The position numbers and the translations under genes are program-made. This document shows positions 23,457-32,603 of a DNA stretch of 64,000 nt, one piece after another (positions within the stretch are counted from its first letter, which is position 1; each line of letters starts with the position of its first letter). The notes under the pieces were generated by a model, which ran no database searches, was not told the DNA's origin, and worked only from the letters and a program-made list of their open reading frames with translations. This stretch comes from Ailanthus altissimus (Eukaryota > Streptophyta > Magnoliopsida > Sapindales > Simaroubaceae): positions 20,337,501 through 20,401,500 of the forward strand of contig OX327709.1 in assembly GCA_946807835.1 (NCBI GenBank), written 5' to 3'.

Positions 23457-24360
23457 TTAACAGTTCCTGCAAAAATTTCCTATCAAATTTGTAGAAACAT
23501 TTGACAGCAGAATGTCCTTGTTTCTCACAAATTTGACATATGAGTTATTATTGTTTCCAAAATTATTTTCTTTTCCCCCTTGAAAATTACTTCTGCCAAA
23601 ATTTTCATTAAATCTCCCTTGATTGATACCACCAAACGTCGCTCTGCCTCTACCAGATATGTTATTGAAACTTCCTTGATTATTGAAGTTAGTGGCAACT
23701 GATCTAAACTGCATGTTATTGAAGTTACTCATATGCATATTATTCTGGTTTTGTAAGTTTCTACTCTCTTGAGATAGTAGCATAGCATAAGCCTCACTCA
23801 ATGTAATGGATTCAATTTGACTAATAATCAAGGCTATAACTTGATCATAGTCTGAACCAACTCCTGACACCAAATATCTAATAAAATCATCATCATCATC
23901 AATTTTAGTTCCAGCTGTTGACAGTTTGTCTACTAGAATTTTTATTTTAAGGAAACATTCTGACATAGAAAGTGATCCTTTCTGAATAGAAGAGAGCTGC
24001 ATCTTCAATTGTGTTGCTTTTGCCTTTAATTATGAGTCAAACTTTTTCTCCATTGAACTCCAAAGCTCATAGTTGGATTTGCTTCCAATGACCAGACTTA
24101 GGATGTTGTCTTGAATTGTTAAAAATAACCAACCAAGAAGAGTCTGATCATGCCTTGTCCATTGATCAAATTCAGGATTCTCAACTAGAGTTACAGATCG
24201 ATCTGTATTGACTGTTCTAATATGCTGGACAGGGCAGATCTTTTCTCCATTTAACACTTCTTCCAATCGTTTACCTTGGACAGCCGTAAGAACTTTTGAT
24301 CTCCATATCACAAAGTTTGATCTATCTAATTTGACAGTAGATGGAAAATTGTAGGTTATG
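23457..24360 (-). pseudogene. Copia A gag with zinc knuckle, frameshifted
   Basis: The minus strand gives NFPSTVKLDRSNFVIWRSKVLTAVQG, then a 93-codon stretch with DQTLLGWLFLTIQDNILSLV and ELWSSMEKKFDS. After a stop near 24030 follows MQLSSIQKGSLSMSECFLKIKILVDKL and EAYAMLLSQESRNL. Then comes an Asn- and Gly-rich tail with RGRATFGG and GRFNENFGR. A frameshift near 23530 hides an intact zinc knuckle in the neighbouring frame: CQICEKQGHSAVKC (C-X2-C-X4-H-X4-C). This organisation matches the gag of Copia D closely. Confidence 0.88.
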
Positions 24361-24437
24361 GGGGCTGAATTTTAATTGAGAGTAACTGTATTAGTTGATG
24401 AAAAACTGGCGTTGGCCTTTTAAGCAGTTCTGATACC

Positions 24438-24702
24438 ATATAAAAGTGAAAAGATGCTGTTTGTTTACTGAGAAAAACAAATGGAAACTGAAAGAAAATT
24501 CTACTTGTTTTATTGCTCTTTCTCGATAATGATACAGAATGATATGAAATGCCTTATATAGTGAGCATTTATCAAATACAACAAACTAAAGACAAGAATA
24601 TATTTTGGCAGGAACATACAAAATATCTAAAGTTAGTTATAACAAATTATTGCCGAGTCAGCAGCCACCTCACCATCTTGTAACCACTTGAGAGACTTCA
24701 CA
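24438..24702 (-). repeat. 5' LTR of Copia A with adjacent primer-binding site
   Basis: The 265-bp LTR begins on the minus strand with TGTGAAGTCTCTC and carries a TATA box CTATATAAGGC (near 24557). It is followed by the primer-binding site TGGTATCAGAACTGC (24437 down to 24423). No second copy exists in the window. The LTR ends only about 125 bp beyond the stop codon of the DUF604 gene. Confidence 0.8.
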
Positions 24703-24827
24703 TTTCAGTAGCTTCTTCAATTGTTTCATTATACAACAACTCAATAGTGGCTCAATTACATTTGATTATCTGGAATACCCTTGAACTACTCACACTTATC
24801 TATTAATACTGTGATCGTGTTCAATTT

Positions 24828-26909
24828 CTACGGTGGAGTGACACTCTCGAAAGGCTTGCAGCCTCTAATCTTCATATGGACCTGACTTTTTAACTCTTCC
24901 GAAACGTCAATGATCTCGCAACATTGTCTACGTGGCGCCTGCCCAATCAATCAGTCAGTCAATGATTCTCCAAACGTGTTAAGCACTAAATCATGAACAA
25001 ATTCTTTTGGTTCAATTAAGCAAAATATTATTCGAGCCCCACTTGCTTAAGTGGTAAAAACCCATCATGTCTTGCACGAATTGCGCATAAGCATTAGCAC
25101 ATCATGTAGTTCCAAGAATTTGAATTTGTTGCCTTTCAATACTCTGTACGTACATAATTTTTTTTTTCTTTTGTAGGCAAGTCGAAACTCAAAACCCAAC
25201 AGCACGTTGGATGTTTAACCAACCAAATTGTGACAAACTTTCACTTTGTGGAAGACCAATTTCAAATTTTGGCCTCAATGGGACTTTTTATGGGCTATCA
25301 GCTATATGATCTTACTTTTCGTGCTATATTGACCATATCTACAAGTTCTAGTCCTTGGGTTCAACAAACTATTAAAGCAATAACAGCTTAGTATTTGAGA
25401 TAATCCAATGAATGCTCTAAGTCTCTAATAAGATGATATTTCTCAAGGAAAAAAAAAATAGAAAGAGTCAAAGTGAAGATTTTTCTTACCATTTTCCAAA
25501 TGTCCGATTCCAACGTGAGAGCTGAAACGTCAAAACTTTGGACGGCGAAAGCCGGAGCGAAGTCATGGTTCTCACACTCATTTTCCAACACATGCACATA
25601 TTTCTGGTACGTAGTCAACGTTTCGTCTCTATCCACTCTCTTGACCCGATCCAAGAAGTACACAATAGGTCTTTCACACGGGTTCGAGCTTATTTTTTGG
25701 GTATTAAAAGTAAACGGCCCATCACTCCAACTCTTCCATGTCTTAAACGTTAAATACGCTGTTTCAAGCCTTTTTGCCGTCTCCAATGATGGGTACAATT
25801 GCACGGTGTAGCCCCAAGACACGGAAACGGACCAGTTACGGGTCAAATCATGACAGAAACTATGCTGAACTGCCCGATTTGGATCCATTTTATAAGCACT
25901 TATTAGCTTTTTGAGTGAGTCAATCTGAGACATACTCGGAAATAAGGACTGCACGGAGTCCAAGTGATGTAAGGACACTATTGGCGCTAATGGATGTGCC
26001 GCTAGCAACCCATATGGGTTCTCTCTAATATCAACCTAAACAAAAATAAATAATAAGTTCAAAAACAAATTAAAAAAGTAATTATAGAAAAAGGATAAAA
26101 GGGATTAAAAAAGAAATATATTAACTAACCTGATGGAAACCAAGTTCTTTGGTAACGGGAACTCCAATCTCAGCCATGCAACCTTGAACTTTCTGGTCAG
26201 ATCCGTAAAACGAGGCGTATCGATCAATGCAACCATCTAAAATCCTAACGAGCTCCTTCGCTAAAGGGTAACTAATGGCGACACCGCCGCCGCCGTACGC
26301 CACCGTATAAGAATGAATAACATCTTGCTCAACACTCTCACTATTTCCACCAATATAATACATCTGATTATGATCATATTTTGCTAACACTGTAACCAAA
26401 TTCTCTAAGAAAAATACTGTGTCGTCGTCTCCCAAAACGAACCATCTCACGTTATCTAACCCTAGCTCAAAAGTTTCCTTCACAATACGAGCAATACGTA
26501 TTGCAGATCGAGAACCGTACCAGCTTGTATACTGAAAACTCGACGTATCCTGAGAGATTTTATACCGGGGTAATGCTTCAGGCCACGTGTCGTTCGGCTT
26601 CTCGTCGAGCCAAACGAATCCCCGGGTGACGTTAGGTTTCCACCATAGCTCAACGTAACTCCGGCGGGCGTTCCACGTCTTGGCCGAGCCGCCGATGCCG
26701 AAAACGATATGGGATACGTTTGTTTCTTCATGATAATCGTTGGTGAAATTGTGTGTAACGTAATGTTTGACGCTGTTTACGAATTTTCTCTGAGAGTATA
26801 ATTTGTTGTCACATTGAGGGCAAGAGTTGAATTGTAAATGGTTTGATAAAGCGTAAAAGAATAAGAGACAAATAGAAAGCACTGTTGAGATGAAAATAGC
26901 GGCCTTCAT
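24828..26909 (-). CDS. DUF604 (fringe-like, GT31-type) glycosyltransferase, 3 exons, 478 aa
   Basis: Exons on the minus strand are 26909-26130, 26035-25490 and 24938-24828. Both introns (94 and 551 bp) are GT-AG and phase 0. The start is ATG 26909 (MKAAIF); the open frame extends 19 codons upstream without another ATG. A type II signal anchor (about residues 4-21) predicts Golgi membrane insertion. SHIVFGIGGSAKTWNARRSYVELWW (66-90), RWFVLGDDDTVF with the metal-binding DDD at 161-163, YIGGNSE, YGGGGVAISYPLA and GCMAEIGVPVTKELGFHQ are hallmark DUF604 blocks. Exon 3 supplies APRRQCCEI and ends ESVTPP. The block GSDQK has Gln where relatives usually have Asp. The acceptor and substrate are unknown. 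Length and domains are complete, so it is probably functional. It is the only intact host gene here. Confidence 0.93.
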
Positions 26910-27050
26910 GAAGAGAGAAAAGAAATCGGCATGTTTTATTATTGATGGAAATACAAGAATTTCCACGCTTTGAATGGATCCTGAATGCTTTCTCTTTTAA
27001 GGAGAAAAAGAATCCCTCCATCAATATTTTTCTTCCTTCCCGTCAATATT

Positions 27051-27420
27051 AGCACATCGTGTAATTCCAAGAATTTGAATTTGTTGCCCATTCAATACTC
27101 TAAGTGTGTACATAAATTTTTTTCTTTTGTTGACAAGTCAAAACTCAAAACCCCAACGGCACGTTGGATGCTTAACCACCAAATAGTTACAAACTTTCAC
27201 TTTCTGGAAGACTAATTTCAATTTTGGCCTCAATCGGACTTTTTCTGGGCTAAGTGATCTTACTTTTCATGCTATATTGACCATATTTACAAGTTCTATT
27301 CAACAAACTATTAAAGCAATAGCAGCTTAGTAGACTAACTTCGAGATAGTCCAATGAATGCTCTTTCTTAAAGGAAAAAAAAGAAAAAGAAAAGTCAAAG
27401 TGAAAAAGATTTTTATTTAA
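27051..27420 (-). repeat. Diverged copy of intron 2 of the DUF604 gene, upstream of it
   Basis: This stretch aligns with 25096-25470, the bulk of intron 2, at roughly 85% identity by eye and in the same orientation. Shared blocks include TTCCAAGAATTTGAATTTGTTGCC, GCACGTTGGATG, TGCTATATTGACCATAT and AACAAACTATTAAAGCAAT. The match ends at GATTTTT, a few bases before the exon 2 donor in the gene. No exon follows on either side. It looks like the relic of a tandem paralogue and now forms the upstream region of the gene. Confidence 0.85.
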
Positions 27421-27669
27421 TGCGATCTCGTCGCTTCTTCGTCGTCGTTTTCCACGTACTTTCTCGTCTAGCCACTTGTGCTTACAAGTAATGTAGACTC
27501 TGGTACGATATTTGCCTTTAATAAGATATTGATATTTAAAATTTTTATTACTTTTTCTTTTCCTATTTTTGTTGAGGATATTATCGATGATGTTCGAAGA
27601 TAAAATTCGATAATATCATAATATATAAATAAACGGGAATTTGAATTTAAATTAGGTTATTATTATGTT
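27421..27669. other. Short intergenic stretch
   Basis: It contains a short CG-containing run (TCGTCGCTTCTTCGTCGTCG, 27427-27446) followed by AT-rich sequence. No gene or repeat border is recognised. Confidence 0.4.
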
Positions 27670-29825
27670 TATAGGTTTAACTTAATGCTAATCACATGTC
27701 TTAATTAATATTGAAGTTCAAAATTTAAATCCCTTCTTTTCGAAGTAAAATAAATTGTGTTATTATTATGTATAATTTTAAGTAAAATTTACAAAAACTT
27801 ATAAAAACATTAACATCTACATTTAAGAACATATGAATGTCCACACTTAAGAAGAATTATTGTAATTATTATTGTTGTTATTATTATTTGTTTTCCTAAA
27901 AATTTTATAAGCTCAAAACACATGCCCATCTAATTGAAGATAAGTATTACTGTTCAAAAGATAGGCTTAAAGACCTAAATCATCAAAGATATGCAAGTCA
28001 TTTCAAACATTATCTCATTGATCATAAGCCTCATCACCAAAAGAGATCTCTAATCTGAGCCCACTTAGGCTACAACTTATTAAAAGTTATAACCCAGGTG
28101 AAGATTTCGACCCACTCAAGATTCTAGATAGCCTGATTAGCTTAAGTTGCGGTTCATCAAAAGTGATAACTTATATAACGGTTCCTACTTGCTCGGTATT
28201 TTAGACATATTGAGAAACTCATGCTTAATACACTGAGTAGCTCATTCATTCGAGTTACGAGACAGCCCTAAAATCCTAAAAAGAAAGTCAAAGCAAATCC
28301 TCATAAGGCAAGTCAGCAAATTATGATAACGCAAAGTCATCAAAGATAACAGGCAACCTCGAGCAACTCAATTAACCAGAGTAACTCACACACACTTTAT
28401 TTTCTCCATTTAAACGACAATCTTGAGAAATTAGGAATAAAGTCAAGACAAGTTCTTACAAAGGCAGGTCATTATGGATTCTAGCTCACACCACTCCAAA
28501 GGGAAATGCCCTTAATCTTGGGATGTAGTTACTCCAATCACACTGGCGATCAAGGGAATAATGGCTCAAACATTTGCCTTCAAATCCGTATAAAGATCGA
28601 GGTTTACTTTTCTCAAAAACTTAAAAAGAAACTCAAATAAGTTTAATTTTACTCTAAAAAATTAACTTAAGCATCAAAGAGCCTTCGCTGTAACCACTAT
28701 TAGCAAGATCATAACATGTATTTGTTTGATTTTTGTAAGATGAGGATAGACCAGAAAAAACCTAGAAAACTAAAGATCACAGCCCAACTAAGACAAGGCT
28801 CAAGCTTTGTTTTTGTAACTAAATAATTCAAAACTCGTTGACTTAAAAAATTATTTTTTTGTCAATAGTTTTTAGCGTCGTCTGTGGGATCAGAAAGAAA
28901 AAAGCCTTGTTAACACCCACTAAAATTTGAAGAAATGATAGATCATTCACCAAATAATAGGAACACCCTCCTACCATAACAGTTGGTCGAGAACCTAAAC
29001 AAGAGTGGAACATAAAGAGGTCATTCACTAAATTTGACGAACTTGCCAAGGACCTCTTACTAAGAAACTTGCAGAAGGAAATACAGATGATTAGGGAAGA
29101 GAATGAGAAGCTAAGAAAGTTGATGGTTGAAATGTTAAAGAAGTACAAAAGGAACGAAAGAGGAGAACTCGATAATGAATAAAGGGAGAACTCAAACCCC
29201 CAATATTTGAATGTGTTGGAGCCCTTTAACTAACAAGTCTAAGAAAGGAGATTAGAAGCCCCATGTTCCAGAGGAGCCTAATGGATCTCGAGTTGGGGAT
29301 TTAGAGCAGTTCCTACGTCAAACCACCTTTCGAGGATAAAGTTCAGGGATTAGATGAAGGATTAAAGAGTTTGTTGAAGGAAAATGAGAGGAAAGATCAA
29401 CTTCCCCCAAAGAAAATGAAGAGAGAGATAGGAGGTCCCCGTTAATGGACAAGCTGAGGGATATGAAGATCCCAAATGAGTTCAAACTACCAAGCCCTCC
29501 TATTTATTTAAGGTGACAGACTCTAATCAGTATGTTGAACTATTAACCGACTTGCTATTTATAGTAGGTATGAAGTAGAAGCAGATGTGTAGACTCTTGC
29601 ATATGAATCTTAAGGGTCCTGCCTTTCTCTAGTATCGAGGGTTAAAACAGCAAAATCATACCATCAGCTTATAAAAATGTTTGCACAACATTTTCGAGGT
29701 TCTTGTAAAGTGGCGAAGGATCTCAAACAATTGAAGGAGATCAGCCAAGGAATGAATGAAAGTCTCAGAGAGTGCGTGAAGAGATTCTACAAGGAGGTAA
29801 TCTCATTTGAAGCACTTGACCAGTA
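27670..29825 (+). mobile_element. Truncated Tat-type gypsy copy 1 (5' LTR plus part of gag)
   Basis: The LTR (27670-28867, about 1.2 kb) starts TATAGGTTTAAC and ends TCAATA. It is followed by TTTAGCGTCGTCTGTGGGA, a slightly decayed form of the plant gypsy primer-binding region (TGGCGCCGTCTGTGGGA). Gag remnants follow to 29825, where the match to copy 2 stops abruptly after TTGACCAG. Readable pieces include EIQMIREENEKLRKLMVEMLKKY, VKRFYKEVISFEALDQ and SQGMNESLRE. There is no pol. It joins directly to an Athila-like remnant on the opposite strand. Confidence 0.8.
28868..29825 (+). pseudogene. Gypsy copy 1 gag remnant
   Basis: A coiled-coil-like stretch (NLQKEIQMIREENEKLRKLM) at about 29060-29150 starts the readable gag. 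PPIYLR-DSNQYVELL is then followed by LLHMNLKGPAFL and MFAQHFRGSCKVAKDLKQLKEISQGMNESLRECVKRFYKE. This is the capsid region found in Tat-type gypsy gags (F---F--S---K----L--I-Q---ESLR-Y--RF). Stops and frameshifts interrupt it. Confidence 0.75.
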
Positions 29826-30317
29826 AACACTTGCTTATCCTCAAGCAATAAAATAAAACTAAGAGAGAAACAAAGGGTTATACTTGACTCATTTAACAAA
29901 TAAAGAAAACAAAACAAAACATACTAAACTAGTAAGATGATCAAAATTATTGTCTCAAAGGCTAATGAAATAGTATAAATCCTTAAGGTAGATAAATAGT
30001 TATTAACAATTCTAATTTATCTTCATTTAGTCCCTCATTCTTCCTCATAAACAATCACCATATGTGTGTGTGCAAGTAGCAAACAAATAGCTAAACCCTA
30101 CTTTGATTTACTTTATACTTTCGTTTGTACAGAAAAGATGATGTCTCGGCATTTAATTTGTATAATAATACTTCCATAGGCTTGTCTTTACTACAACTCT
30201 CCACTAATGTAGAAAATCACATGTCTAGGGATCTATTTAGGACTTTACTTAGCTTATAACGTAAGGCTAGGGTCAAGGTGGGATAAAAGGATAAATATAT
30301 GAAGTTCAATTCACACC

Positions 30318-31460
30318 ATGAACACTTATATTTTACCTAGAAATCTCTTGATCTTTCTTTTCTTTGTATTATCTCTTCCCCCAAACTTATTGTGTTTTTC
30401 ATCCTTCTTTTCAACCTTTATTTTTTCAAAGAATTTCTTCTTTTCTTTAGCTGGGGGTATTTTTCTTTCTTTCTTTTCTTTTTTGAATACCCCCAAACTT
30501 AGATTGACAAATATGACCCAAACTTATTTTTCTCATATCACCACAACCTTTTCCTTTCAAGAGTATTTCTAAGCAAATGCAAGGTTTATGGTGTTACGAG
30601 TAAATTTCTAGATAAATAAACTTTAAGTCTTGGGCTTGTAATGTGGTTAAGCCAAAGAATGAGTAATTAGGCTCAAAATAGGGTACTAGGGATAAATATA
30701 TAATAAAAGGTAGGCTAGAAAGGCTCAATCGGTCCAAAGATGGCCTAATGTCATTTCCCTGTTCATGTGTTTCCTAGGATTTCGCCTCAAGTAGTAATTA
30801 AAGACAAATTCTAGAGTATCGGTTTTTGAGACTCTGGTGTACTCCTTAAAGTATAAGTATCTCTAAGTAATAGTTATAACTATTTATGCTTCTACAGTGC
30901 TAAAAAAGAATGGTGATTATAAATAAAGTTGAACTTGTTCTTAAACTTGAATAATCAAAATTGTCTCAAGTATCTATCATTTCCTATGGATTTGTAAGAA
31001 ATAAATTCAGCCATGTATTCTTTTTTCTTATTATAGACTAATGATCATCTTAAAAAAATCTAATAATAAAAAAAAAAACTAATTAACTAAAAAACTTTTT
31101 ACCCACAAGAACAATCACTCAAATTATGCAGCAAAATAAATACAAGAAAGTATTTTTCACCCCCAAACTTAATTTAGACATTGTCCCCAATGTTGAAAAA
31201 TAAAGAAGTGAAAGTAAGAGACTTCCTTGTTCAAATTTCGATGCGGCGTTGACTTTTCGTCACTGGGGCGATGTTCTGGCGCTGACGCGATAGTTGTTCG
31301 TCGCTGCGGCGTTGAGACTGATTTCTGCACAGTTAGTGAAATTTACGCTGGCGCAATAAAGTGTATACCATAGGGGCGGTAATGACTCAAATTTTCTATC
31401 GCGGCCACGCTGGAACCTATCGCTGCAGTGCTGTATTTCTTGGGGTTTTTTTTTTGAAAG
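30318..31460 (-). other. Athila-like 3' non-coding region with repeated purine tracts
   Basis: It contains no protein domain. The minus strand carries three AAGTTTGGGGG-type tracts. A CG-rich island at about 31225-31435 has repeated boxes such as GCTGCGGCGTTGAG and GCGCTGACGCGATAG. The ORF at 30318-30572 on the plus strand is a low-complexity shadow of these tracts. Confidence 0.6.
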
Positions 31461-31847
31461 GAGCTAAAAAAAAATAATACTAATAATAATAATACTTATC
31501 TTGGGTTGCTTCCTAAGTAGCGCTTGATTTAACGTCATCGGCTTGACGTGACTTTCTATTCTCTTATGGTGGGTCGAAGATGCTGATGGAAGCATTTGTG
31601 TAAGTGATTTTGTTGGCTTTCTTCTTTTTCGACTTCCATATTTTTGCAATTAAACCTCAGGCAGTATCTTTTGCTGCATTCTCCTTATGTCTCTCCAGAA
31701 AGACTTTAATCTTAGACCGGGGAGATGGTTCTTTCTTTTCTTTCTCTTTACTTGCTTCGTCGTGATGCTGCTTTTTCTTCTTCTCTCTTGCCTTTTTATG
31801 TTTCAATATTTTTTTTGGGATGTGAGGATCCAATGTATCTATATCTT

Positions 31848-32584
31848 TTATTTGCTTGACGCTTGGGTGTACCACATTAATGCAGAAACAGTCAAGCTTG
31901 GGTGCACCACATTAATGTAAAAACAGTCTTCATTTTCAGCTGGTAATTTGATCTCTTTGAAGACCTTAAAAGTGATTATGTCCTCTTGTACCCTCATGGT
32001 TAACTCCCATTTTTGCACATCAATGATTGTTCTTCCAGTGGCTAGGAAGGGTCTTCTAAGGATGATAGGAATCTCCTTGTCTTCTTCCATGTCCAAAACA
32101 ATGAAATCGACAGGGAAGATGAATTTATCGACTTTAACCAACACATCTTCAATTAATCCCTTAGGATAGGTGAGAGAACGATCTGCCAACTGAAATGTGA
32201 TATTTGTTGGTTTGGCTTCTTTCAGTCCCAACTTTTTATACACAGACAATGGCATAAGATTAATGCTAGCTCTCAGATCATAAAGTGCTTTACTAAAATC
32301 ATAATTTCCAATTGAGCATGGTATGGTGAAGCTCCCAGGATCTTTGAGCTTTGGAGGTAGCTTCTTTAGGAGGATGGCGCTACACTCTTCCGTTAGAGCC
32401 ACAGTCTCGAAGTCATCTATTCTTCTCTTTTTTGATAGGATTTCCTTCATGAATTTTACATAGCTCGGCATTTGCTCCAATGCATCTGCAAAAGGAAGAT
32501 TAATATGTAATTTCTTAAAAACATCAAGAAATTTAGAAAACTGCTTATCTAGTTTCTTTTTTTGCAGCCTCTAAGGAAATGGAG
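31848..32584 (-). pseudogene. Athila-type gag-protease
   Basis: A long minus-strand reading begins PFP, a stop, RLQKKKLDKQFSKFLDVFKKL, then an open 210 codons from MEQMPSYVKFMKEILSKKRR. ALTEECSAILLKKLPPKLKDPGSF leads into the aspartic protease: CSIGNYDFSKALYDLRASINLMPLSVYKKLGL. The catalytic DLGAS has become DLRAS. Further on, IPIILRRPFLATGRTIIDVQ has ILGRPFL changed to ILRRPFL. Both are Gly-to-Arg changes in structural motifs, so the protease should be inactive. The family match is very strong. Confidence 0.9.
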
Positions 32585-32603
32585 ATGGTGGAGTGAATGA
32601 CTG

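Larger units (their letters stand above)
11498..24702 (-). mobile_element. Copia element A, minus strand, 3'-truncated and split by Copia H
   Basis: Its 5' LTR (24438-24702), primer site (24423-24437), gag, protease, integrase and half of RT are recognisable on the minus strand. The RNase H and 3' LTR are absent. The reading is broken between FLGYS and NYHKGYKCLH, where Copia H (12510-21953) is inserted, and it resumes at about 12500. Without the insertion the remnant is about 3.8 kb. Gag and RT sequences resemble those of Copia D (46370-51443), so the two belong to related subfamilies. Confidence 0.85.
29826..32603 (-). mobile_element. Athila-like gypsy remnant without pol
   Basis: On the minus strand the segment starts inside gag (FSKFLDVFKKLHINLPFADALEQMPSY) and runs through the protease. 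It then passes straight into the non-coding 3' region, marked by TTAAATCAAGCGCTACT and GCAACCCAAGATA (about 31500-31530), a common landmark in Athila/Tat elements. Three AAGTTTGGGGG purine-tract-like sites follow, near 31160, 30490 and 30376 on the minus strand, and TTGAGGATAAGCAAGTG at 29830. RT, RNase H and integrase are absent. Both ends are truncated against gypsy copies 1 and 2. Confidence 0.75.

Noticed and set aside
25100..25470. Possible separate short gene downstream of exon 2
   Set aside because: Donor GTAAGA at 25489 and an acceptor before GCGCCACG at 24938, with exon 3 encoding APRRQCCEI, show that this is intron 2.
25473..25811. 112-codon plus-strand ORF
   Set aside because: Antisense shadow of exon 2 of the DUF604 gene.
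26910..26966. Upstream extension of the DUF604 reading frame by 19 codons
   Set aside because: The extension begins with GTG (Val) and contains no ATG. ATG 26909 directly precedes the hydrophobic anchor and is preferred.
30318..30572. 84-codon plus-strand ORF rich in Phe and Leu
   Set aside because: Low-complexity T-rich sequence antisense to the Athila-like 3' region; no domain.
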